From Prevotella sp. P2-180 (GTDB lineage Bacteria > Bacteroidota > Bacteroidia > Bacteroidales > Bacteroidaceae), in the NCBI RefSeq assembly GCF_002251435.1, contig NZ_NPJI01000114.1:57235-121234 (forward strand): DNA of 64,000 nt. Reading direction: 5' to 3'. Below, in pieces: positions 41,917-48,616 of this stretch. The translations under genes were made by a program, and so were the position numbers. Positions within the stretch are counted from its first letter, which is position 1, and every line of letters starts with the position of its first letter. The notes under the pieces are model-generated. The model did no database searches. It was given only the letters and a program-made list of their open reading frames with translations, and was not told the origin of the DNA.

Positions 41917-41950
41917 ATGAAAAGGGTGGCGCATTGTCGAAGTCAGGACG
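41917..41950. repeat. 34-bp repeat, copy 2
   Basis: Identical over 34 bases to 38747-38780. Its right edge is the point where the HU-like gene stops matching its family. On the left it meets a short GC-rich stretch and then the transposase fragment. Confidence 0.85.
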
Positions 41951-42030
41951 GGTGACACACTGTACACGGTCTTTGGGTTGTCCTTGTCGAACATCACCGT
42001 GCGCTTGGTTACTTTGTAAGCTTTAGACAT
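41951..42030 (-). pseudogene. HU-like DNA-binding protein, N-terminal fragment
   Basis: The first 26-27 codons (MSKAYKVTKRTVMFDKDNPK then TVYSVSP) are typical of the N-terminus of Bacteroidetes HU-like proteins. The frame then runs into the 34-bp repeat and non-homologous sequence, so the DNA-binding arms are gone. Such HU-like genes often neighbour DUF4248 and VirE genes, as here. Confidence 0.65.
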
Positions 42031-42224
42031 TTGTTTAAAAATTAAAAAATTAAAGAATTAAAAAATTAAAGTTCTCTGTGTGATCGGGAATTGACTCCTT
42101 CTGGCCAGTAAAGGGGCGTTCTCCTTTTCACAGTGCAAAGGCACTACATTTTAATTTGACGGATGCTCATGTTTGCTCATGTCTGCTCATATTGAGCGGA
42201 GAGATGAAAGGGCTCTTGTCTGGT

Positions 42225-42345
42225 GATAACTGAAAGGGGGATTCAGATGGGAACTGAATGGGGTAGTCAGTTGGTAACTGATTGCGGTATTCAGTTGGGT
42301 ACTGAATAGGGCTTTCAGTTGGGAACTGAATGCGGTGGTCAGTTT
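42225..42345. repeat. Tandem array of about 24-bp palindromic units
   Basis: Four units of 23-24 bases (42241, 42264, 42288, 42312), each with a TTCAGTTGGGAACTGAA-type palindrome and a GCGG/GGGG spacer, plus half-units at both ends. The copies have diverged but their arms vary in a compensated way in several cases. It lies between the DUF4248 fragment and the HU-like fragment. Confidence 0.85.
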
Positions 42346-42475
42346 ACGGATCACCAAGGTAGTGCATGATGAGACGGACTTGCCTTGCTGTCAGGGTCTT
42401 GGTCTTCTTGTATGGCTGACCTATTTCCTCCAAGGCGGCAACGAGGTAGGGACAGTGGGCGGTCTTACATAAAGT
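42344..42475 (-). pseudogene. DUF4248 protein, C-terminal fragment
   Basis: The minus-strand frame reads CPYLVAALEEIGQPYKKTKT then LTARQVRLIMHYLGDP and stop, the typical C-terminus of small DUF4248 proteins. Upstream the frame reaches a stop without a plausible start, so the first half is lost. Confidence 0.65.
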
Positions 42476-42507
42476 AAAGACCCTACACTGGCATTTATGT
42501 CATCATG

Positions 42508-42645
42508 GTGACAGATGTGACAGATATGACAGTAGCTATTACAACATTTATATAATTTCTATTGAAGCCCTACTATATAGTAACCCTTTAATTCATATAC
42601 GCGTAATATGTATATATTATCTGTCACAAGTGTCACACCTGTCAC
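42508..42645. repeat. Inverted TGACAG-type arrays
   Basis: A 25-base left arm (GTGACAGATGTGACAGATAT plus GACAG, 42508-42532) and right arm (CTGTCACAAGTGTCACACCT plus GTCAC, 42621-42645) match as inverted repeats at 21 of 25 positions. Each arm holds three direct GTGACA-like half-sites about 9 bases apart. The 88-base centre is AT-rich. Confidence 0.75.
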
Positions 42646-42915
42646 GCCTTTGGACTTAAAATGGCATGTCTTTTGGGGTGGTTCTTCACCATCGGGCAAG
42701 ACGTTGCCTATGTCGGAGGCGGTGAGATAGACGGCCTTCTCGTTTTCGCCGGGCTTGCGGTAGCGGGTGGCGATGAGTTCGCGTGCAAGGTTTGGGGTCT
42801 CATAGGCGCGGTTGCGGGTGTTGAGCTTCGCTCATTCTTAGGAGGTCGGCGATATGGTCGTGTCCGTCCCATTCCGGCAGACTGTCGAGATAGCTTTTGA
42901 CGGGATGGAATAGCA
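42559..42915 (-). pseudogene. VirE/DUF3874-type protein, two fused fragments
   Basis: On the minus strand, FHPVKSYLDSLPEWDGHDHI (VirE domain, 42838-42910) is joined after DLLR to a second block in another frame, ETPNLARELIATRYRKPGEN then EKAVYLTASDIGNVLPDG (DUF3874-like C-terminus, down to a stop at 42559). Most of the gene between and before these blocks is missing. These large primase-like proteins normally sit next to DUF4248 and HU-like genes. Confidence 0.68.
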
Positions 42916-43028
42916 AACTAGCAATTACACTCTTCTCCGCGTGGTGAGAAAATAGCTTTTATTTGTTAAATAGTCGTAAATGAATGGAAGCAATGGTCTG
43001 AATATTTGGATAACAGACAAATAAATTA

Positions 43029-43036
43029 TAATTTTG
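43029..43036 (+). promoter_or_regulatory. -7 element for the AAA-ATPase gene
   Basis: TAATTTTG followed by CATTCC, 44 bases before the ATG at 43081. The surrounding block is conserved in the deleted copy at 32272, where the element reads TGATTTTG. Confidence 0.55.
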
Positions 43037-43080
43037 CATTCCTAAGCAGGCTTATCTCTCCTATAACAAGTGAAATAATT

Positions 43081-44688
43081 ATGGGTACATATATTAACAA
43101 AGGTAATAATGCTTTTCGTGATATCGTCAATAGCGAGTATGTTGACAAGACATCGCTGATTCCAATAATTAACAAGACGCTCAATACCGAGTGTCGCTAT
43201 AGCTGCGTATCTCGTAGTCGGAGGTTCGGTAAGTCTATGGCGGCAAAGATGCTGTGCGCATATTACGACAAGTCGTGCGACTCGCGGGAGCTTTTCATGG
43301 GGTTGAAGGTTGAGAAGGACAAGACGTTCGAGGAGTATCTAAACAAATACACCGTGATTTATCTCGATGTGACATCTTTCACTGCCAGGCCTGAGCTTGG
43401 GGACAGAATTGTGAGGGTCATACAGAGCGAAATATCTTCTGAGGTGAAAAAGTGTTACCCAGACGTTGATTATTCAGAAACAACTGACTTAATGAGAATT
43501 CTCTCAGCCATTCACAATGCTACAGGCGAAAAGTTTTTCTTCATCATCGACGAGTGGGATGCCATCTGCCGTGAGTTCCCCGACAGGCGGAAGATGAGGG
43601 GAGACATGTCGGGGATAGCTCCCACCATCCTCGACGAATATGTCATGCTGCTCCGCCGCCTGTTCAAGACACAGGATTCCGACGAAGTCTTTGCCGGTGC
43701 ATATCTCACGGGAATCCTGCCAATTAAGAGGTATAACACCGAGTCGGCATTGAACAACTTCCGTGAATATTCCATGATTAATCCGGGCAGAATGGCTAAT
43801 GCTCTTGGATTTACCCACGATGAGGTTACGGAGTTATGTCGTTCATTTAATATGGACATTCATGAGATGGAACAATGGTATGACGGCTATCGAATCGGAG
43901 AGGCATCACGTATTTTCAATCCATATTCAGTCATGAGGGCAATAGAAAATGACCGTTATAAAAGCTACTGGACAACCACCGGGGCATACGACTCCGTTGT
44001 CACCTATATCCAGATGAACTTCGAAGGCCTGAAGGATGACATAATCCGTATGATTTCAGGAGAGCGCGTGTATGTTGATACAACAGAGTTTACAAACGAC
44101 ATGCACATCGTGCGCAGCAAGAATGACGTCCTCACCGTGTTGATTCATCTCGGATATCTGGCATACGATGAGGATGAACAAGAGTGCTTTATACCTAACA
44201 AGGAGGTGGGGAATGAAATGAATAACGCAATAAAGGCTACATCTTGGGAAGAATTAGCCAAAACAATACAAAACTCGAAAAACCTTCTTGCCGCCACCAT
44301 TTCCGGCAACGAGCAAGCCGTGGCTAAAGCCATCGACCTTGCCAATGATGAGAATACGAGCATCCTGTCATATAACGACGAAAACTCGCTTGCCTGCGTG
44401 CTTTCCATTGCTTATATTTGGGCGAAGAACGATTATATTATTCACCGAGAGTTTGCCACAGGCAAGGGCTATGCCGACCTTGTGATGATTCCACGCCGCA
44501 ATGCTTCAAAGCCGGCAATCGTCATTGAGCTGAAATACAACCACTCAACAAACACTGCCATCAGTCAGATAAAGCAGAAGAACTATCCTGCGAAGTTGGC
44601 AGACTATACTGGCGACATACTACTAGTAGGGATAAACTACGACAAGGAGTCTAAGCAACATACATGTAAAATAGAAAGCGTAAACTGA
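43081..44688 (+). CDS. AAA-ATPase-like protein with PD-(D/E)xK nuclease domain
   Basis: A 535-residue protein of the AAA-ATPase_like/PF09820 plus PD-(D/E)xK (PF08011-type) group, very common in Bacteroidetes with unknown role. It begins MGTYINKGNNAFRDIVNSEY-VDKT, with the family P-loop-like SRSRRFGKSMAAKML (about 41-55), Walker B FFIIDEWDA and, near the C-terminus, GKGYADLVMIPRR then AIVIELKYN (Asp and ExK of the nuclease core). An upstream ATG at 43006 lies before the -7 element, so the ATG at 43081 is chosen. It is intact, unlike its deleted copy at 32.3 kb. Surrounding genes are fragments, so it may be mobile or a hitchhiker. Confidence 0.9.
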   Translation: MGTYINKGNNAFRDIVNSEYVDKTSLIPIINKTLNTECRYSCVSRSRRFGKSMAAKMLCAYYDKSCDSRELFMGLKVEKDKTFEEYLNKYTVIYLDVTSFTARPELGDRIVRVIQSEISSEVKKCYPDVDYSETTDLMRILSAIHNATGEKFFFIIDEWDAICREFPDRRKMRGDMSGIAPTILDEYVMLLRRLFKTQDSDEVFAGAYLTGILPIKRYNTESALNNFREYSMINPGRMANALGFTHDEVTELCRSFNMDIHEMEQWYDGYRIGEASRIFNPYSVMRAIENDRYKSYWTTTGAYDSVVTYIQMNFEGLKDDIIRMISGERVYVDTTEFTNDMHIVRSKNDVLTVLIHLGYLAYDEDEQECFIPNKEVGNEMNNAIKATSWEELAKTIQNSKNLLAATISGNEQAVAKAIDLANDENTSILSYNDENSLACVLSIAYIWAKNDYIIHREFATGKGYADLVMIPRRNASKPAIVIELKYNHSTNTAISQIKQKNYPAKLADYTGDILLVGINYDKESKQHTCKIESVN

Positions 44689-44704
44689 TAATCACTCTTT
44701 AATT

Positions 44705-45298
44705 TCAGAATTTCTTTCCGAAAACGATGCTAATAAATGTCCTCCACAATATCTTCATGTCGAAGAGAAAGGAGTGATGGTGAAGGTATTCGAGGTCGAA
44801 ATCGAGACGACGGAGCATCTTTTCCATCGTGTCGGTATAGCCATTGTAAAGCGTGGCGTAAGAAGTCACTCCTGGACGTATCTGATACAGCAGTTCATAC
44901 TTGGGATTGTGAAGCATTATCTGGTCGATATAGAACTTGCGCTCAGGACGCGGACCTACAAACGACATGTCGCCTATCAAGACATTCCACAACTGGGGAA
45001 GTTCGTCAAGATGATGCTCACGAAGGAATTTGCCTGATTTCGTAAGTCTGCTGTCGCTGTCGCCACAGGAAAGAGCAGAGCCATGTTTCTCTGCGTCTGT
45101 CCTCATGCTGCGGAATTTGAATATCCGGAAAGGCTTGCCATGCAGTCCTATACGCTCCTGGCTGTATATGGCAGGGCCTTTGTCGTCTTTTTTAATTCTT
45201 AAATAACAATACAGGAACAATGGTGAAAAAACGACGAGACATACCACAGAGAGCAGTATGTCGAACGTGCGTTTTATTATTGCCTGAATGTTGTTCAT
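44705..45298 (-). CDS. Second initiating sugar transferase (PglC/WcaJ C-terminal type)
   Basis: A 197-residue protein with an N-terminal hydrophobic helix (12-32), KGPAIYSQERIG, FRIFKFRSMRTDAEKHGS, LDELPQLWNVLIGDMSFVGP and RPERKFYIDQ, the phosphoglycosyltransferase core. It parallels the one at 37.8 kb but is clearly diverged from it. It is separate from other sugar genes, convergent with the AAA-ATPase gene and 74 bases after upp. It may be left over from a second EPS locus whose integrase and UpxY fragments lie 3 kb away. Confidence 0.9.
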   Translation of the reverse strand: MNNIQAIIKRTFDILLSVVCLVVFSPLFLYCYLRIKKDDKGPAIYSQERIGLHGKPFRIFKFRSMRTDAEKHGSALSCGDSDSRLTKSGKFLREHHLDELPQLWNVLIGDMSFVGPRPERKFYIDQIMLHNPKYELLYQIRPGVTSYATLYNGYTDTMEKMLRRLDFDLEYLHHHSFLFDMKILWRTFISIVFGKKF

Positions 45299-45310
45299 TA
45301 TTGCCTTTGT

Positions 45311-45369
45311 TTGATGTTCTTTTTAATAATAAACGTCAATGATTGCTTATTATTGTATAAAGACATCAA
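45311..45369 (-). terminator. Possible terminator of upp
   Basis: Nested inverted repeats in the gap: TTGATGT/ACATCAA outer and AATAATAA/TTATTATT inner. AT-rich stem, so weak evidence. Confidence 0.3.
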
Positions 45370-45372
45370 CTT

Positions 45373-46032
45373 TTATAGCTTTTCGCCAAAACAAAGGTCA
45401 CCTGCATCGCCCAGGCCTGGCACAATATATTTTTGTGCGTTGAGACACGGGTCGATGGCACCACACCATACCGTGGTCTTGTCGTTAGGGAAGGTTTCGG
45501 ATATATGGTCGATGCCTTCTTGTGCGGCAATGACAGAGGCCAGATGTATGTGTTTGGGAGTGCCGTGGGAGAGCAAGGCCTGGTAAGCCAAATCCATAGA
45601 GCCTCCTGTGGCAAGCATCGGGTCAGCAATGATGAGCACTTTGTTGTCGAGTTGTGGCGCTGCAAGGTATTCCACATGTATGCCTACCTTGGTGTGAGCT
45701 TCGTCTTCGTAAACACGATATGCACTGGCAAAAGCACACTCTGCCTTGTCAAACACACTCAACATACCTTCGTGCATTGGTAGCCCTGCCCTCAGTACAG
45801 TGGCCAAGACCAAACGGTCGGAGCATAGTTGGCATTTAGCATTGCCCAGCGGTGTTGTCACTTCATTTTCCTTGTAGTCGAGTCTCTTGCTTATCTCGTA
45901 TGCCATCATCTGACCTATACGTCTGACATTGTTGCGAAACAACAAGGGGTTGCGCTGATAGTCGCAGTCGCGAAGTTCAGCCATATAGTTGTTGACAACC
46001 GAATAATGGTTGTTTAGGTTTATGATTTCCAT
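45373..46032 (-). CDS. upp: Uracil phosphoribosyltransferase
   Basis: A 219-residue enzyme that makes UMP from uracil and PRPP in pyrimidine salvage. Motifs are LVLATVLRAGLPMHEGM (uracil-site loop), VLIIADPMLATGGSMDLAYQ (PRPP loop, about 138-157) and a C-terminal YIVPGLGDAGDLCFG, which closes over uracil. Length fits the family. It is monocistronic in appearance; no clear -7 element upstream. Confidence 0.95.
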   Translation of the reverse strand: MEIINLNNHYSVVNNYMAELRDCDYQRNPLLFRNNVRRIGQMMAYEISKRLDYKENEVTTPLGNAKCQLCSDRLVLATVLRAGLPMHEGMLSVFDKAECAFASAYRVYEDEAHTKVGIHVEYLAAPQLDNKVLIIADPMLATGGSMDLAYQALLSHGTPKHIHLASVIAAQEGIDHISETFPNDKTTVWCGAIDPCLNAQKYIVPGLGDAGDLCFGEKL

Positions 46033-46093
46033 ATAAACTATTACATTAAAGTAAGGATATAAAAAATGATTTATTCAGAATCTGATAAGTCTA

Positions 46094-46156
46094 TTATGCA
46101 CCAAACAACAACGCACAGAATGCGACCAAGATGGTAATCACTATTGCTATTGCCAT
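46094..46156 (-). CDS. Possible 20-residue membrane peptide
   Basis: The minus-strand frame reads MAIAIVITILVAFCALLFGA and stop, a single hydrophobic helix. It sits in the 181-base gap between upp and DUF3237. Upstream AAAGATAAAGAT gives no clear ribosome-binding site. It could be chance; nothing else supports it. Confidence 0.25.
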   Translation of the reverse strand: MAIAIVITILVAFCALLFGA

Positions 46157-46213
46157 ATCTTTATCTTTAGATTATTCACATGGTAAATACTAAATTCATA
46201 GCATCTTAAGCTA

Positions 46214-46774
46214 TTATTTTACTCTCCAGACATCAAGTATGATTGTGCCAGGCGCTCCGAATGACGGTGCACAGACATATATCGCATTATTGAGCCATGC
46301 ATACTTGCTGTCAACAGGAGCCTCAAACCTTGGTGCTGCCTTGAAATAGAAAGTGTCGTTGCCAGAAGCATCCTTTCCGGAATATACTATTCCTTGGTTG
46401 CGCACGTGGATATTCACCCCATCGTAGGTCTTTATTGAATAAATGGCCTCAAGCGTTGTCCTCTTGCCGTCGGCACTGACAAGTTGGTAGTCGGCACCAC
46501 CATTAATGATAGTTCCGCGAAGAAGCGGTCCTTCAAACGTTCCGCCTGTGATAGGAATCACATGACGCTTGCCTGCCTGTGTCTCACCCACGGTATAGGC
46601 TTCGCCGAGGGTGACATTTAGCTGCATGACAAACTCCAGCTCTGGTGTCGGAGCTTTCGGAGAAATGGTCTGTCCATTAGATACAAATGAACAAAATGAG
46701 AGGACAATGGTTATCAATAATGTTTTTGTCTGCATTACAAGACTTTGACCAAACTGTCGTTCTTCTGTTTTCAT
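46214..46774 (-). CDS. DUF3237 domain protein, exported
   Basis: A 186-residue protein whose second half-to-end is a DUF3237 beta-barrel: PELEFVMQLNVTLGEAYTVG, RHVIPITGGTFEGPLLRGTI, GGADYQLVSADGKRTTLEAI, YSIKTYDGVNIHVRNQGI. The internal Met-14 (46735) begins a typical signal peptide (MQTKTLLITIVLSFCSFVSN then GQ), so the real start may be 46735, although the -7 element at 46801 allows either. The function of the domain is not known; it is likely periplasmic or secreted. Confidence 0.83.
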   Translation of the reverse strand: MKTEERQFGQSLVMQTKTLLITIVLSFCSFVSNGQTISPKAPTPELEFVMQLNVTLGEAYTVGETQAGKRHVIPITGGTFEGPLLRGTIINGGADYQLVSADGKRTTLEAIYSIKTYDGVNIHVRNQGIVYSGKDASGNDTFYFKAAPRFEAPVDSKYAWLNNAIYVCAPSFGAPGTIILDVWRVK

Positions 46775-46800
46775 ACTCTATTCGTTTTATTTTGCAGCTG

Positions 46801-46808
46801 CAAAGGTA
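46801..46808 (-). promoter_or_regulatory. -7 element for the DUF3237 gene
   Basis: TACCTTTG on the minus strand followed by CAG, 26 bases before the first ATG and 65 before the second. Confidence 0.6.
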
Positions 46809-46874
46809 GCAGAAAGTTACCAATATTCAAAATAAATGGGACAGAAAGCAATGAAATGTGACGAATGGCATAAG

Positions 46875-48539
46875 CTATTTTGAATACTTGTCTATAAAGG
46901 TCTGGGCTTGGGTATCGCCCATGTCTTTCGCCTTGTTCAAATTCTTTAAACCCTCTTCTTTCAGTCCCTTTGCACATTGTGCTATGCCAAGAAACAGCAC
47001 ACCGTCGCTCAACGTGGGGTCAAGGGTTATCAGTTCGTTGGCTGTGGCTATAGCCTGGTCGTTAAGTCCCACTCTAAGTTCTAGCGAGCATTTTTCAGCA
47101 AGCAAGAGAGTGTTGGAGGGATTGAGTTGTAAAGCCTTGGCAAGGTCGTCAAGTGCCTGTTTGAACAGCCTTCCCTTTGTCTCGGCCTGAGAACGCAAAT
47201 AATAGAAGTTTTCGTTCACCTGAGTGACCATCAGCTGTTCGTAGTCGTTGAGGTCATTGACTGCCATACGATATTTCCCACAGTTCATGAGCATCTGAGC
47301 CCTTGAAAGGATATAAGGTGCAGCCTCCTTTAAATATGGGCGACTGAAGGTGGCCACCGCACTGTCGAGCATTGCCAGACATGCGGTAGTGTCTTTCAGA
47401 AGTTCCTTGCAGCGGGCAAGTCCAAAATAGTTTGCGGCGGTTTTCTCTCCATCATCCACCAAGGCTTGATATATGTCTGCTGATTCGGCATATTTTTCCT
47501 GTGCAAACACTATTTGCGCCTTGAGCTGGCGGTAAACAGGAAGTGGCTGTATGTCTATGGCATGATTGATTTCTGAACAAGCCTTGTCATAGTTCCAGGG
47601 TTCGAATGGTTTGTCTGGCATGTATACCATTTTGTCCAGTATCATTTTGGCATAGCTATAGTGAGCCTCGTCTTTTTTGTCGCCGTTAGCCACTGCTGCC
47701 TGCATATCGCGGTCGGCTGAAGAGAAGTCGAGTCCACTGAGTGCACGATTGGCGCGATAGACGTATCCGTCTACCGAGTTAGGAAATTTTGCTACGAAAT
47801 CGTCAACAAGCGTGTTCATTGACAGAGAGTCGACAGATGAAGAGCAGAGATATAGAGCAACAAGAGCCTCTTGTACATCATCTGGCAATGCTTTCTTAAT
47901 GGTAGTAAGCCTTAGGGCTGGATCGTTTACACTCAAGCCCGAGGCTTTCATGTCGGCAGCCATCTTTGCATCCACAGCATATTGCTTTCCCCCCGAAGCA
48001 CCAGCCTGTAACATAGCCACCACAGATCCGGCGGCATCAAGCACCGGACTTCCGACAGCACTTTCCGGTGCCTCCATTGCCATGGTGTAGTAGTTGTAGT
48101 CGGCCATCACTTTCTCTACCTTTTCCACTGTTCCTTCTGAAGTATTGGGATTTTTCTGTGCGTATGGCAACATCCATAGTTTTGTGTCAGCATTCACACC
48201 GTCTGCAATAGTCAACGGAATGCTTTTCTTTATGTTTACATGAAGCTTCATCACGTCGAAATCCCGATTGGCACCTACGACATAGTCAACCTCATATTCT
48301 TTTCCAGAAGCGTCGATGGCTATGGCCTTTGCCGCTCCGTTGAAAGGAGTGAAATTGCAGACCGCCAATCCATTGTCGCTGATAAAAAATCCGTTTCCAC
48401 TTCCAATCAAGGCGCCATTGGCGTCGAAGGTCTTTACGGTAAAGAGCGACTTAAGCGCCTTTTTTGCCCAACTCTCAGGCTGAGCCATTGCAATGCCGCA
48501 TACGAAGACGGCAATAATCAAATATATTATTCTTTTCAT
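46875..48539 (-). CDS. Trypsin-like-fold/TPR protein, probably catalytically dead
   Basis: A 554-residue exported protein. Signal peptide 1-19 (GIAMAQ). Residues about 25-215 look like a trypsin-like serine protease domain: GSGNGFFISDNGLAVCNFTP, RDFDVMKLHV (Asp-like position) and SAVGSPVLDAAGSVVAML (Ser-like position). The catalytic His, normally in a TNYHV-type motif, is replaced (CNFTPF). Residues about 225-554 are TPR-like repeats (QALDDLAKALQLNPSNTLLL, QAIATANELITLDPTLSDGV). It may bind rather than cut proteins. It follows recN after four 14-bp repeats. Confidence 0.78.
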   Translation of the reverse strand: MKRIIYLIIAVFVCGIAMAQPESWAKKALKSLFTVKTFDANGALIGSGNGFFISDNGLAVCNFTPFNGAAKAIAIDASGKEYEVDYVVGANRDFDVMKLHVNIKKSIPLTIADGVNADTKLWMLPYAQKNPNTSEGTVEKVEKVMADYNYYTMAMEAPESAVGSPVLDAAGSVVAMLQAGASGGKQYAVDAKMAADMKASGLSVNDPALRLTTIKKALPDDVQEALVALYLCSSSVDSLSMNTLVDDFVAKFPNSVDGYVYRANRALSGLDFSSADRDMQAAVANGDKKDEAHYSYAKMILDKMVYMPDKPFEPWNYDKACSEINHAIDIQPLPVYRQLKAQIVFAQEKYAESADIYQALVDDGEKTAANYFGLARCKELLKDTTACLAMLDSAVATFSRPYLKEAAPYILSRAQMLMNCGKYRMAVNDLNDYEQLMVTQVNENFYYLRSQAETKGRLFKQALDDLAKALQLNPSNTLLLAEKCSLELRVGLNDQAIATANELITLDPTLSDGVLFLGIAQCAKGLKEEGLKNLNKAKDMGDTQAQTFIDKYSK

Positions 48540-48560
48540 TTCGTTGATTTATTCTTTTTT

Positions 48561-48616
48561 CATTCTTCACTCTTCATTCTTCACTCTTCATTCTTCACTC
48601 TTCATTCTTCACTCTT
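48561..48616. repeat. Four perfect 14-bp tandem repeats
   Basis: CATTCTTCACTCTT repeated four times without change, then CATTTT. It covers the last few codons and stop of recN (MKSEE, stop) and most of the spacer to the TPR gene. On the minus strand it gives repeated AAGAGTGAAG. Confidence 0.92.

Noticed and set aside
41839..42030. 63-residue protein on the minus strand
   Set aside because: Only its first 26-27 codons match HU-like proteins; the rest is the 34-bp repeat and debris read through.
42225..42345. CRISPR array
   Set aside because: The units follow one another without unique spacers, each unit is itself a palindrome that varies, and no cas genes are present.
42661..42900. 79-codon plus-strand frame
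   Set aside because: It is the antisense shadow of the VirE/DUF3874 fragments, whose minus-strand translation matches known families.
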